Source: Streptomonospora nanhaiensis
GTDB lineage: Bacteria; Actinomycetota; Actinomycetes; Streptosporangiales; Streptosporangiaceae
Direction: 5' to 3'
NCBI RefSeq assembly: GCF_026642255.1
Contig: NZ_CP113264.1
Coordinates: 4,340,001-4,404,000, forward strand
DNA: 64,000 nt
Part shown: positions 48,958 to 57,426 of the stretch, in pieces
Numbering within the stretch: position 1 is the first letter of the stretch
Layout of the letters: each line of letters opens with the position of its first letter
Translations under genes and position numbers: made by a program
Notes under the pieces: model-generated
The model's database searches: none
What the model saw: the letters and a program-made list of their open reading frames with translations, nothing else
Told to the model about the DNA's origin: nothing

Positions 48958-49830
48958 ATGAGTTCCCGACGACTGCGCGAGCTGATGGGCGAGGGGGTCG
49001 TCCACGCGCCCGGCGTGTGGGACGGGCTCACCGCCCGCCTCGCCGAGCAGGCCGGCTTCTCCGCACTGTGCGCCTCGGGCTTCGCGGTCTCCGCGTCCCT
49101 CGGCTACCCCGACGCCGAGCTCTACACCATGTCGGAGAACCTGGAGGCCACCCGCCGCATCCGCGAGTCCAGCGGCCTCCCGCTGATCGCCGACATCGAC
49201 ACCGGGTACGGCAACGCCGTCAACGCCGCCCGGACGGCCCGGCGCTTCCGCGACGCGGGGGTCGCCGCGGTCTTCATGGAGGACCAGGAGTCGCCCAAGC
49301 GCTGCCCCCTCTGCGTCGGAGACCCAGTGCCGTTGGTCCCGCCGGAGGAGGCGGCCATGAAGGTGCGCGCCGTCAAGGACGCCGTCGGCGACGACGTCCT
49401 CGTCATCGCGCGCACCGACGCCCGGGGCGAGGAGGCGCTGCACCGGGCGAAGTCCTACGCCGGGGCCGGGGCCGACATGGTCATGCCGGTCACCAGGACC
49501 TTCTCCACCATCGACGAATGGGCCCGGTGCAGGGAGGCCGCCGGCGTCCCCCTCGTGGCCACGCTCACCGCGTCCGCCTGGACCGAGCGCGAGTTCACCC
49601 CCCGGGTCCTGGAGGAGGTCGGGGTCGCGATCGCGCTCCTGCCCACCCAGGTCCTGATGGCGGCCACCGGGGCCATGCGACAGGCCCTGGGCCGGCTCGC
49701 GGCGGGCGAGCCCCCCGCGGACGTGAGCGCCGACGCCCTGCCGCACCACGAGTTCGTCGACCTGATCGGGTTCGCCGAGGTGGAGGCCGCACAGAAGGCC
49801 TACCTGCCCGCGGCCCGGGGAGGAGCCTGA
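48958..49830 (+). CDS. Isocitrate lyase/PEP mutase-family carbon-carbon lyase
   Basis: 290 residues, the methylisocitrate/dimethylmalate lyase size. Signatures in order: DTGYGN (81-86), metal-binding MEDQ (107-110) and the catalytic loop KRC at 114-116 (Lys-Arg-Cys). Cys116 marks a lyase; PEP mutases lack it. The loop normally reads KRCGH, here KRCPLC, so the substrate may differ from methylisocitrate. The reaction expected is retro-aldol or Claisen cleavage of a 2-hydroxy dicarboxylate to an oxo acid and a short acid. AAAGGGG lies upstream of the ATG. The gene is followed 2 bp later by the aconitase-family subunit, so it heads an operon. Confidence 0.9.
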   Translation: MSSRRLRELMGEGVVHAPGVWDGLTARLAEQAGFSALCASGFAVSASLGYPDAELYTMSENLEATRRIRESSGLPLIADIDTGYGNAVNAARTARRFRDAGVAAVFMEDQESPKRCPLCVGDPVPLVPPEEAAMKVRAVKDAVGDDVLVIARTDARGEEALHRAKSYAGAGADMVMPVTRTFSTIDEWARCREAAGVPLVATLTASAWTEREFTPRVLEEVGVAIALLPTQVLMAATGAMRQALGRLAAGEPPADVSADALPHHEFVDLIGFAEVEAAQKAYLPAARGGA

Positions 49831-49832
49831 CC

Positions 49833-51101
49833 ATGGGCCGCACCATCACCGAGAAGATCCTCGGCCGGACGGCCGAGGGCCCACCGGTCCGCGCCCGCGA
49901 CAACCGCGCCTTCCGCCCCGACCACATGATCGCCTACGACTTCCCCGGGTACACCGACGTGATGTTCCGCCAGATGCACGACGACTTCGGCATCACGGAG
50001 CTGGACGACCCCGAGCGCTACCTGGTCTTCATCGACCACATGCTCACCCGGGGCGACGCCAAGGAGGAGGCGGTCCACCAGGTCACCCGGGACTGGTGCG
50101 ACTTCTACGGGATCACCCTGCACGAGGCCGAGGGGATCGGCCACCAGGTCGCCGCCGAGCTCGGGTACGCGCTCCCCGGCAGGTTCCTCATCCACTTCGA
50201 CGGCCACATCAGCGGACTGGGAGCCTTCGGGGCCCTCGGCTGGGGGGTGCGGCGCGACCTCCTGGAGGCGTGGGTCACCGGACGGATCCACCTGGACGTG
50301 CCGGAGTCGGTGCGGTTCGAGCTCACCGGCAGCTTCCCCGAGGGGGTGGACAACCGCGACCTGATCCACACCATCATCGCCCGGCTCGGCGCCGACGGCT
50401 GCGCCCACCAGGTCATGGAGTTCACCGGGCCCGGAGCGCGCTCCATGAGCATCGACCGCAGACAGGGACTGTGCGGCATGGCGATGTTCACCGGCGCGGT
50501 GTCGGCGATCTTCAACCCGGACGAGCTCTCCCTGGACTACGCCCGAAAGGTGTCCGGCGCCGTCCCCGAACCGCTGTACAGCGATCCCGACGCGGTCTAC
50601 GCCGGCGTGCACGAGATCGACCTCTCGGAGCTGGAACCGCAGGTCGTGCTCCCCGGCTCCGCGCGGGGCGCGAACACGAGGGGGGTCTCGGCCCTGAAGG
50701 GCACCCCCGTCACCAAGGCGTTCATCGGCTCCTGCGCCAGCGGGAGGCTGGAGGACATCCGCGCCGCCGCGCAGGTGCTGCGGGGCCGCAGGGTCTCCGA
50801 CGGCGTGCAGCTCAACGTCGTCCCCACCTCGGCCGCGATCCACCGGCGGGCGGAGGAGGAGGGGCTGCTCGACGTCCTGCGCGACGCGGGGGCGGCCGTG
50901 GCCACGTCCAGCTGCGACTTCTGCTTCGGCTACCAGAAACCGCTGAAGGCCGGGGAGAACTGCGTGTCAACGGGCGTGCTCAACATCTCCGGGCGCATGG
51001 GCGACACGGGCGCCCACATCTACATGGGGTCCGCCTACACCGTCGCCGCCAGCGCCGTGACCGGGGAGATCTCCGACGTACGGGAGGTGACGGGCCCGTG
51101 A
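49833..51101 (+). CDS. Aconitase/LeuC-type hydro-lyase large subunit
   Basis: 422 residues, the length of short 3-isopropylmalate dehydratase-type large subunits. The three [4Fe-4S] ligands are visible: Cys301 in FIGSCASGRLEDI and Cys361/Cys364 in SSCDFCFGY, spaced as in the aconitase superfamily (C-x59-C-x2-C). GSCASGR stands where LeuC has GSCTNSR, a difference typical of specialised dehydratases such as dimethylmalate dehydratase or homoaconitase rather than leucine biosynthesis. It adds or removes water across a C=C bond of a dicarboxylate. GGGGAGGAG precedes the ATG. It is coupled to the small subunit by a 4-bp overlap. Confidence 0.92.
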   Translation: MGRTITEKILGRTAEGPPVRARDNRAFRPDHMIAYDFPGYTDVMFRQMHDDFGITELDDPERYLVFIDHMLTRGDAKEEAVHQVTRDWCDFYGITLHEAEGIGHQVAAELGYALPGRFLIHFDGHISGLGAFGALGWGVRRDLLEAWVTGRIHLDVPESVRFELTGSFPEGVDNRDLIHTIIARLGADGCAHQVMEFTGPGARSMSIDRRQGLCGMAMFTGAVSAIFNPDELSLDYARKVSGAVPEPLYSDPDAVYAGVHEIDLSELEPQVVLPGSARGANTRGVSALKGTPVTKAFIGSCASGRLEDIRAAAQVLRGRRVSDGVQLNVVPTSAAIHRRAEEEGLLDVLRDAGAAVATSSCDFCFGYQKPLKAGENCVSTGVLNISGRMGDTGAHIYMGSAYTVAASAVTGEISDVREVTGP

Positions 51102-51631
51102 GTGCGCTGCCCCCGCCCGACACCATCGAGGGCCGTGTCGCCTGGATCTTCGGGGACGACTTCGACATCGACCTCGTCATCGGCGTGGAGAACATCAAGC
51201 ACTACGACCCCGACGTGCTGCGCAGCGTGTGCATGCGGCACTACGACCCGGCGTTCGCCGACGAGGTGCGCCCCGGCGACGTCGTCGTCGGGGGCCGCAA
51301 CTTCGGCTACGGGCACCCGCACTACCCGCCGATGGTCGCGCTGCGCAACCTGGGGATCGCGGCCGTCGTCGCCGAGTCCTTCTCCCCCGGCTTCTGGCGC
51401 GGGGAGACCTACAACGGCATGCCGCTGCTGACCGTCCCGGGCATCACCCGCGCCGTCCGCCGGTGGGACCGCGTCTCCATCGACTGGCGGCGCCCCGCCG
51501 TCCGCCTCGCCCGCCAGGACGCCGAGCTGACCGGGGAACCGCTCAGCGAGCGCGTGGTCAAGGTCATCGAGGCCGGCGGGAGCCTGAACCTGCTCCTCGC
51601 CGAGCACCGACGGGCACGCGCCACCGGCTGA
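51098..51631 (+). CDS. LeuD-type hydro-lyase small subunit
   Basis: 177 residues. The swivel domain has the family core VVVGGRNFGYGHPHYPPM, corresponding to the GxNFGCGSSREHAP loop of LeuD. Here it is GYGHPHYP, so the conserved CGSSREH substrate loop is replaced, again arguing against isopropylmalate as substrate. IAAVVAESFSPGFWRGETYNGMPL follows as in the family. The start is GTG at 51098, overlapping the large-subunit stop (GTGA), so the two are made in equal amounts. With the large subunit it forms the hydratase of the cluster. Confidence 0.9.
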   Translation: MSALPPPDTIEGRVAWIFGDDFDIDLVIGVENIKHYDPDVLRSVCMRHYDPAFADEVRPGDVVVGGRNFGYGHPHYPPMVALRNLGIAAVVAESFSPGFWRGETYNGMPLLTVPGITRAVRRWDRVSIDWRRPAVRLARQDAELTGEPLSERVVKVIEAGGSLNLLLAEHRRARATG

Positions 51632-51769
51632 CCGGCACTCCCGGTCCGCCTCACCGACGGGCGCGAACACCACGCCGGCGCCCCGCCGCCCCGCACGCAC
51701 GGGGAGGCACCATCCCCCCGAGAGCCCGTGACGGGCGCTCGAGCTCCATCCCCACCAGGAGGTATCGCC

Positions 51770-53104
51770 TTGTCCTCTGCAGAGAGCGCCGGGAGCTCCC
51801 CGGCCGTCGCCGCACCCGGCGCACCCGTGCGCGACCGGCGCACCGCACTGCGGGCCGCGGTCGCCGGCGGGGTGGGAACCCTGATCGAGTACTACGCGTT
51901 CAGCGTCTACGGGTTCCTGGCCGTCGTCATCGCCCCGCTGTTCTTCCCCAGTTCCAACCCCGCCACGTCGATCCTGGCCACCCTGGCCGTGTTCGGGTCC
52001 GGCTACCTGATGCGGCCGCTCGGCGGGATCTTCTTCGGCCGCCTCGGCGACCGGAGCGGGCGCAAGGTGGCACTGGTGTCCACCGTCGTCAGCATGGGCC
52101 TGTGCTGCGCCCTGATGGGCGTACTGCCCACCTACCCGCAGGTCGGCATCACCGCTCCGATCCTGCTGGTGATCGTCCGCATGGCGGAGGGCTTCTCTGC
52201 CGGGGGCGAGATCGGCGGATCGGCCACCTACATCGCGGAGTCCTCGCCGTCCGGGCTGCGCGGCTTCTTCGGGGCCTTCACCCCGACCGGGTCCACCCTG
52301 GGCTTCGCGGTCGCGGCGGCCGTGGCCGGGATCGTCGTCGGGCTCCTCTCCCCCGATCAGATGTCGGCCTGGGGATGGCGCGTCCCGTTCCTGCTGTGTA
52401 TCCCGCTGACCCTCCTGTGCCTGTGGGCGCGGCTCAAGCTGGAGGACACCCCCGACTTCAGGGAGATGGAGGCCCGGTCGGAGGTGACCCGCAGCCCCTT
52501 CGTCGACGTGCTGCGGAGCAACTCGGGATCGGTCCTCAAGGTCATCGGCCTGGCCGTCGCCACCAATGGCACGGGGTACATCGGGCTGACCTACATGAAC
52601 GTCTACCTGATCAACGACCTGGGCTACGACTCCCAGCACGTGTACTGGCTCTCGGCTGCGATCATCGGCCTGGCCTGCCTGTGCATGCCGTTCATGGGCA
52701 TGCTCACCGACCGCTTCGGGCGCCTGACCGTGCTCACCACGGGGTGCGTCGGGTACGTCCTGCTGGCCTACCCCATCCTGCTGGCCATGTCCGAGGCCTC
52801 GGGGCTCCTGGTCGTGGGGCTGGTGTACCTGGTGTTCATGATCCTCAACGCGGCACTGCAGGTCCCCGCGTTCCCCCTGTTCACCGAGCTCTTCCCGCGG
52901 GCGGTCCGCTACACCGGCGTCTCCCTCGGCTTCAACATCGGGACCATCGTCGCCGGCGGGACGGCCCCCTACATCGCGGCCCAACTGGTCGCGTCCACGG
53001 GCAACCCGGTCTCCCCGGCCTACTGGGTGATGGGGGTGGCGGTGGTCGGCCTGCTCACCGCGCTGACCCTGCGCTCCACCCGCTCGGGCGAGCTCCCCGG
53101 CTGA
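51770..53104 (+). CDS. MHS-family (MFS) organic acid/proton symporter
   Basis: 444 residues, 12 predicted transmembrane helices. It has the MFS loop 2-3 motif GRLGDRSGRKVAL and the metabolite:H+ symporter features of the MHS branch (citrate, alpha-ketoglutarate, shikimate and betaine porters): RAAVAGGVGTLIEYYAFSVY in helix 1, MRPLGGIFFG, and MAEGFSAGGEIGGSATYIAE. It most likely imports the dicarboxylate that the cluster degrades. The start is TTG at 51770, fixed by AGGAGG 7 bases upstream (51757-51762). It follows the small-subunit gene by 138 bp on the same strand. A terminator hairpin follows. Confidence 0.9.
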   Translation: MSSAESAGSSPAVAAPGAPVRDRRTALRAAVAGGVGTLIEYYAFSVYGFLAVVIAPLFFPSSNPATSILATLAVFGSGYLMRPLGGIFFGRLGDRSGRKVALVSTVVSMGLCCALMGVLPTYPQVGITAPILLVIVRMAEGFSAGGEIGGSATYIAESSPSGLRGFFGAFTPTGSTLGFAVAAAVAGIVVGLLSPDQMSAWGWRVPFLLCIPLTLLCLWARLKLEDTPDFREMEARSEVTRSPFVDVLRSNSGSVLKVIGLAVATNGTGYIGLTYMNVYLINDLGYDSQHVYWLSAAIIGLACLCMPFMGMLTDRFGRLTVLTTGCVGYVLLAYPILLAMSEASGLLVVGLVYLVFMILNAALQVPAFPLFTELFPRAVRYTGVSLGFNIGTIVAGGTAPYIAAQLVASTGNPVSPAYWVMGVAVVGLLTALTLRSTRSGELPG

Positions 53105-53134
53105 GGCCCTCTCCGGTCCGGCCGGCCGCGCTGT

Positions 53135-53177
53135 GGCGGAGCCCCTGCACGACGAGGCGTCGCGCGGGGGCTCCGCC
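53135..53177. terminator. Terminator between the MHS transporter and the glycosyltransferase gene
   Basis: GGCGGAGCCCC (53135-53145) pairs perfectly with GGGGCTCCGCC (53167-53177) around 21 nt, between convergent genes. Confidence 0.65.
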
Positions 53178-53247
53178 GCTCCCGGGCCGGGCGCGAACGG
53201 GGCCGGACGGCTCGCGGTCCCACCCCTCCGCACGGGCGGGACCGCGC

Positions 53248-54687
53248 TCATGCGCCGGCCGGGTCCTCCGGCGCCGGGACGGCCCCTTCCGTCCCGGAGA
53301 CCAGCTCCTCCCAGAGCCGCCGCCACGGTTCGACGGGGAAGTGGGAGTCCATCCTCGCCCTGTTCCGCCGCATGCCCTCGGCGAACCGGGGCTCGCCGCC
53401 CACCCGGGCGCGCATGAGCCCGAGCATCTCCTCGGCGGTCCTCCTCAGGTCGCCGTCCCGGTGCAGGCGGGCGCACAGGAACGCGTCGCCGTAGATGTCG
53501 GAGAAGGCGTGGAAGTCCCCGACCGCGCTGGGCAGGCCCGCGACGGTGGCGAGCGCGGGCCCCAGCCCCACGCTCTCCACGTCCGGGCGGTTGGGTGTGA
53601 ACAGCACCCCGCCGCCCGTGGCGGCGCTCACGCGCAGGAGGTCGACCTCGTCGAGACGCCAGCGAAGGTCCGTCCCCCGGTGGCTCTGCAGCGGCACCCC
53701 GTCCAGGAACCTCACGTGGTCCAGCACCCCTTCCTGCGAGGCCTCGTCGAGCACCTCCTTGGTGTAGTCCGGATCCTCGCCGAGGTCCCCGAAGACCAGG
53801 AGAAGGGGTTCGGGACGCCCCTGTTCCCGGCTCACCTGCCGCATGCGGGAGAAGAGCCGGACCGAGATCTCCACACCCTTGACCCTGAAGACGCGGACGG
53901 GGACCAGCAGCAGGGGCTGGTCGGGCGCGGCGCCGATCTGCTCCAAGAACTCCGTGTGCCGGTCCTCCAGCCCCTCGGGGGGAGCCTCGGGCAGCACGTT
54001 GGGGACCGTGACCGGCTCCAGCGGGGTGGGGTACCCGCGGGCCTCGGCACGCAGTGCCTCCGAGACCACCGCCCAGCGGTGCGCGGGGTGCCTGCCCGGC
54101 AGCGGGGTGAACTCGTTGGGGGCCGGGGGGTAGACCCGTTCGTCGCCCTCGTGCACGGCGTAGCTGCCGAACAGGTCGTGGTCCCAGAAGAGGACTCCGC
54201 CGGGGCGCCCGCCGCCCCAGCGCTCCTCCGCGGCGCGGTGGAGGGCCAGGGTCACCGGGACCGCGTCGGAGAGGGTCATGTTGACCGCCACCACCCAGTC
54301 CACGTCGTGCTCGTGGAGCCACTCCGAGAAGTAGGCCCGGTAGGGGCCGGCCAGGGCCTCGACGCGCCGGTGCAGGCGTGCCCTCTCCCCTGGGCCGAGG
54401 GCGTCCGCCCGGGCGACCTGTCGCCGCACGTCGAGGAGTTCCCCCGCCAGGTCCGCTCCCGCGCAGGGCCGGGCCCGGCTCACCCGGAGCCAGGGCGGAT
54501 AGCAGTCCGCTCCGGCGCCGTCGGGGAAGAAGGCCGGCTTGTCGGGGCGCCACGAGTAGCCGAGGTCGGCCGGGACGGGCTCGTGCGGGGCCGGTCGCCC
54601 GTGGAAGCGGGTCACGACGTTGCGGAAGACGGTGAGCAGGCCGCTGACGGGGAGTCCGTCTCCGCAGACCAGTGCGATCTTGACCAA
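53248..54687 (-). CDS. Glycosyltransferase-like protein (GT4 type)
   Basis: 479 residues. The N-terminal Rossmann domain begins VKIALVCGDGLPVSGLL. A central GT-B linker includes LLLVPVRVFRVKGVEISVRL, the strand before the donor domain. The C-terminal donor domain has TPNRPDVESVGLGPALATVAG, with the position of the ExxG/E of GT4 enzymes, and DIYGDAFLC. The donor and acceptor sugars are unknown. There is no membrane segment. The start is TTG at 54687, with AAAGGCGGGA upstream; the first methionine lies far inside. It stands alone between convergent MHS and lamin-tail genes. Confidence 0.75.
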   Translation of the reverse strand: MVKIALVCGDGLPVSGLLTVFRNVVTRFHGRPAPHEPVPADLGYSWRPDKPAFFPDGAGADCYPPWLRVSRARPCAGADLAGELLDVRRQVARADALGPGERARLHRRVEALAGPYRAYFSEWLHEHDVDWVVAVNMTLSDAVPVTLALHRAAEERWGGGRPGGVLFWDHDLFGSYAVHEGDERVYPPAPNEFTPLPGRHPAHRWAVVSEALRAEARGYPTPLEPVTVPNVLPEAPPEGLEDRHTEFLEQIGAAPDQPLLLVPVRVFRVKGVEISVRLFSRMRQVSREQGRPEPLLLVFGDLGEDPDYTKEVLDEASQEGVLDHVRFLDGVPLQSHRGTDLRWRLDEVDLLRVSAATGGGVLFTPNRPDVESVGLGPALATVAGLPSAVGDFHAFSDIYGDAFLCARLHRDGDLRRTAEEMLGLMRARVGGEPRFAEGMRRNRARMDSHFPVEPWRRLWEELVSGTEGAVPAPEDPAGA

Positions 54688-54863
54688 CGTCCCGCCTTTC
54701 CCAGGGTGTCCCCCGAGACCTACCACACCGCATGGCCGCCGCGTGGCCGAAACGGTCCGATCGCCGCCGGGGCGGTGTCCGGTACCGACTTCGGTGTCGG
54801 GATTTCCGGGTGACCGGTCGGGGCGGGAGCCGCTCCGGCGCCCGGAGGCCAGCCGCACGGCGG

Positions 54864-54892
54864 CCGGGCCCGCCCGGGAAGGGCGGGCCCGG
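54864..54892 (-). terminator. Terminator after the lamin-tail protein gene
   Basis: CCGGGCCCGCCC (54864-54875) pairs perfectly with GGGCGGGCCCGG (54881-54892), with a 5-nt loop, 32 bp beyond the stop on the minus strand. Confidence 0.75.
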
Positions 54893-54923
54893 TGGCGCAG
54901 ACGCGGCGCCTGCGGACTCCGGG

Positions 54924-55433
54924 TCAGCAGCGGTAGGTGGTGCCGTTGGCGGCCCTGCCCCAGTTGCAGGAGCTGATGGATCCGCTCGAGGAGTTGTTGT
55001 CCGCGCTTCCGGGCCTCTTCAGGCGCAGGTCGGGGCTGCGGCCGGTGGCGTCGTTGGGCAGCACGTGGCGGGCGTAGCCGCGGTAGACCTGGTGGTTGCC
55101 GCTCGCGTCGCGGCGGTTGGTACCGCTGCCGGTGCGCACGTAGGCCACCGCTCCCGCAGGGAGGTTGTAGGAGGGCAGGACCCGGCCGTAGGTGTTGCTG
55201 GTGATGTCGGGGACGTACCCCCTCAGGTTCACCGTCTTGGTGCTGGTGTTCTTGATGACGAAGTACTCGCCGTTCAGGTTGCTCTTGGTGTCCGTGCCCG
55301 CCGAGTTGGCGCGCACATGGGTCACCGTCAGCGCCCCGGTCGAGGAGGCGGCCTGCGCGGGGGCCGACAGCAGGGACAGGGCGGCGACGGCTGCCGCGGC
55401 GACGGCGGTGACGCGCGAGGCGGGTCGTGGCAT
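54924..55433 (-). CDS. Secreted lamin-tail-domain (LTD) protein
   Basis: 169 residues. A Sec signal peptide spans about 1-29, with cleavage after AQA. The mature protein is one intermediate-filament-tail/LTD immunoglobulin-like fold: LTVTHVRANSAGTDTKSNLN, GEYFVIKNTSTKTVNLRGYV and ARHVLPNDATGRSPDLRLKR. The C-terminal SCNWGRAANGTTYRC contains two cysteines, likely a disulfide. LTD domains in actinomycetes are secreted, often as the sole domain, and are thought to bind surfaces or other proteins. The ATG at 55433 is followed by its own strong terminator, so it is monocistronic. Confidence 0.88.
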   Translation of the reverse strand: MPRPASRVTAVAAAAVAALSLLSAPAQAASSTGALTVTHVRANSAGTDTKSNLNGEYFVIKNTSTKTVNLRGYVPDITSNTYGRVLPSYNLPAGAVAYVRTGSGTNRRDASGNHQVYRGYARHVLPNDATGRSPDLRLKRPGSADNNSSSGSISSCNWGRAANGTTYRC

Positions 55434-55637
55434 GGGCGCTCCAGGGGTGAGTGCTTGTCGGAAGCGTCATCCTGGCAGGCCACCGAACCTGGATGAGATG
55501 TTTTCGCAGGCTATGGCCAGGTTTGGCCAGCATGTACACCTACCCGGCCGTACGGCGTCGCGGAGGGGCGTCGCCGCGCGTCGGGCCGCGCCGCCGGTCC
55601 CGTCCGGCGGCGTCCGGGAGGAACGCCGCGGTCCCCT

Positions 55638-56081
55638 TCAGCCCACCCTCTCCACCCGGGTCGCACCGGCGGTGAGAGGGGCGCCGTCCTGGCCCCGGGG
55701 GCGGAGCTCGGCGAGCGGACGCCCCTCGGCGTCGGTGAGGCGCGAACGGGGCTCGCCGTCGGCGAAGGCGTGGCGCTCCCCCCACTGCCTCAGCGCCACC
55801 ACGACGGTGAACAGGTCCCTTCCGGCCCCGGTCAGCTCGTAGACGTGTCGTCCGCCGCTGGGACTGGTGACCAGGACGCCGTGGTCGACGAGCTTGCGGA
55901 GCCGGTCGCTGAGGATGTTGCGGGCGATGCCGAGCCGCCGGCGGAACTCGGTGAAGGACGCCGGGCCCTCCATCGCGTCGCGGACGATGAGCAGGCTCCA
56001 CCGGTCGCCGACGAGGTCGACCGTTCGGGCGACCGGGCACGTGGGATCGGTCCAGCCACGGCCGGTTTCCGCCTCCGCCAT
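55638..56081 (-). CDS. HxlR-family regulator
   Basis: 147 residues. The HxlR winged HTH is clear: CPVARTVDLVGDRWSLLIVR, DAMEGPASFTEFRRRLGIAR, LSDRLRKLVDHGVLV. The Cys in the N-terminal segment (CPV) is the redox- or electrophile-sensing position in several family members. The C-terminal 55 residues are basic and variable. The ATG at 56081 follows AAGGAGGG. It is divergent from an MFS exporter. The direct repeats TGGTTGCANTTTGAAACCA in the shared region are its probable operators. Confidence 0.92.
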   Translation of the reverse strand: MAEAETGRGWTDPTCPVARTVDLVGDRWSLLIVRDAMEGPASFTEFRRRLGIARNILSDRLRKLVDHGVLVTSPSGGRHVYELTGAGRDLFTVVVALRQWGERHAFADGEPRSRLTDAEGRPLAELRPRGQDGAPLTAGATRVERVG

Positions 56082-56097
56082 GGAAGCCCTCCTTTGC

Positions 56098-56153
56098 TGG
56101 TTGCACTTTGAAACCATTATGCCCTAGCCTCCAATGGTTGCATTTTGAAACCA
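56098..56153. promoter_or_regulatory. Two direct operator repeats for HxlR
   Basis: TGGTTGCACTTTGAAACCA (56098-56116) and TGGTTGCATTTTGAAACCA (56135-56153) differ at one base and are 37 bp apart. Each has TGGTT/AACCA arms. They lie in the 85-bp divergent region, one close to each gene start. Confidence 0.75.
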
Positions 56154-56166
56154 AAGAAGTGGGGCG

Positions 56167-57366
56167 GTGACAGGGGTGACGAGTGCTCAGCGCATCGTCC
56201 TGGCGGTGGTGTGCGCCGTGGCGGTGTCCACCGTGTACGCGATCCAACCGGTCCTGGAAGCCGCGGGCGCCGACCTGGGGATGGCGCCCGCGTCACTCGG
56301 GCAGCTGGCCGCCGCAGGCCAGCTCGGCTACTTCGCGGGCCTGATCCTGCTGGTCCCCCTCGGCGACGTGGTGGACCGGCGGCGGCTCCTCACCCGGCTC
56401 CTGGCGCTCGTCGCCGCGGGCGCCGGGACCACGGCCCTCGCCCCCAACGGCGCGGTGGCGACGGCGGGGCTGGCGACCGCCGGCTTCTTCGCGGTCGTGG
56501 TCCAGGTCGCCGTGGCCCATGTCGCCTCCGTCTCCGCGCCCGGCGAGCGGGGACGCAACATCGGCGCGGTCACGTCGGGGGTGGTGGTCGGCATCCTCGG
56601 GGTCCGCGTCCTGGCGGGCGCACTGGGCGACACGGTGGGCTGGCGCGCCGTCTACCTCGTGCTCGCGCTGCTGTGCGCCGTGCTCGCCGCGGCCGTGCAC
56701 GCGGGCCTCCACCCGGATCCCCGCACCTCCCGCGAGCCGTACGCGCGGGCGGTCGGCACGATGGCGCGGCTGGCCGTCACCGACCGCCTGCTCCTCGGCC
56801 GGGGCCTCATCGCCTTCTTCCTCTTCGCGTCCTTCGGCACCCTCTGGAGCGGGCTCGCCCTCCCGCTCGGCGCCGAACCGTGGTCGTTCGGCACCACCGA
56901 GATCGGCCTCTTCGGGCTGGCGGGCCTCGCCGGGGCCCTCGGGGCCTCCCGGGCGGGAAGGTGGGCCGACGGCGGCCGCGCCCAGCCGATCAGCGGGTGG
57001 TCCCTCGTGCTGCTGGTCGCCTCCTGGGCGCTCATCGCCCGGACGGAGCCGACCCTGTGGCCCCTCGTCGCCGGGATCGTCCTGCTGGACTTCGCCGTCC
57101 AGGCCGTCCACGTCGGCAACCAGCACCTGCTGACCTCGGCGCACGCGGACCGCGCCAGTGGCGTCATCGGCGCCTACATGGCCTTCTACTCCCTGGGTTC
57201 CGCCCTGGGAGCCGTCACCTCCGCCTGGGCGTACACCACCTGGGGCTGGTGGGCCTCCTGCCTGTTCGGCGCCTCCTACGCCCTGGCCGGCCTCCTCGCG
57301 TGGGCACACGCGAGGCCCGGCGCGACCGCGCGACCCGGCGGTGCGGCCCGCCGGGCACGGGGATGA
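56167..57366 (+). CDS. MFS exporter, DHA1-like
   Basis: 399 residues, 12 transmembrane helices. The MFS loop motif LGDVVDRRRLLTR (between helices 2 and 3) and the antiporter-type motif GILGVRVLAGALGDTVGWRA in helix 5 indicate a proton-driven drug or metabolite exporter of the DHA1/AraJ type. The start is GTG at 56167 or 56176; neither has a strong ribosome site. It is divergent from HxlR with two operator repeats, so it is probably induced by the compound or electrophile that inactivates HxlR. It is convergent with the TetR gene at 57427. Confidence 0.88.
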   Translation: MTGVTSAQRIVLAVVCAVAVSTVYAIQPVLEAAGADLGMAPASLGQLAAAGQLGYFAGLILLVPLGDVVDRRRLLTRLLALVAAGAGTTALAPNGAVATAGLATAGFFAVVVQVAVAHVASVSAPGERGRNIGAVTSGVVVGILGVRVLAGALGDTVGWRAVYLVLALLCAVLAAAVHAGLHPDPRTSREPYARAVGTMARLAVTDRLLLGRGLIAFFLFASFGTLWSGLALPLGAEPWSFGTTEIGLFGLAGLAGALGASRAGRWADGGRAQPISGWSLVLLVASWALIARTEPTLWPLVAGIVLLDFAVQAVHVGNQHLLTSAHADRASGVIGAYMAFYSLGSALGAVTSAWAYTTWGWWASCLFGASYALAGLLAWAHARPGATARPGGAARRARG

Positions 57367-57391
57367 CGCGGCCGACCGCGCCCGGCCGCGT
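57366..57391. terminator. Bidirectional terminator between the MFS and TetR genes
   Basis: ACGCGGCCG (57366-57374) pairs perfectly with CGGCCGCGT (57383-57391) with an 8-nt loop, starting at the last base of the MFS stop codon. Confidence 0.55.
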
Positions 57392-57426
57392 TCGCGCGAG
57401 CGGCCGCCTGCGGCTCCGGGCCGGGC

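Noticed and set aside
48958-51631. Phosphonate biosynthesis (PEP mutase plus aconitase-like enzyme)
   Set aside because: The lyase has the KRC catalytic cysteine that PEP mutases lack, and no phosphonopyruvate decarboxylase or related gene is present.
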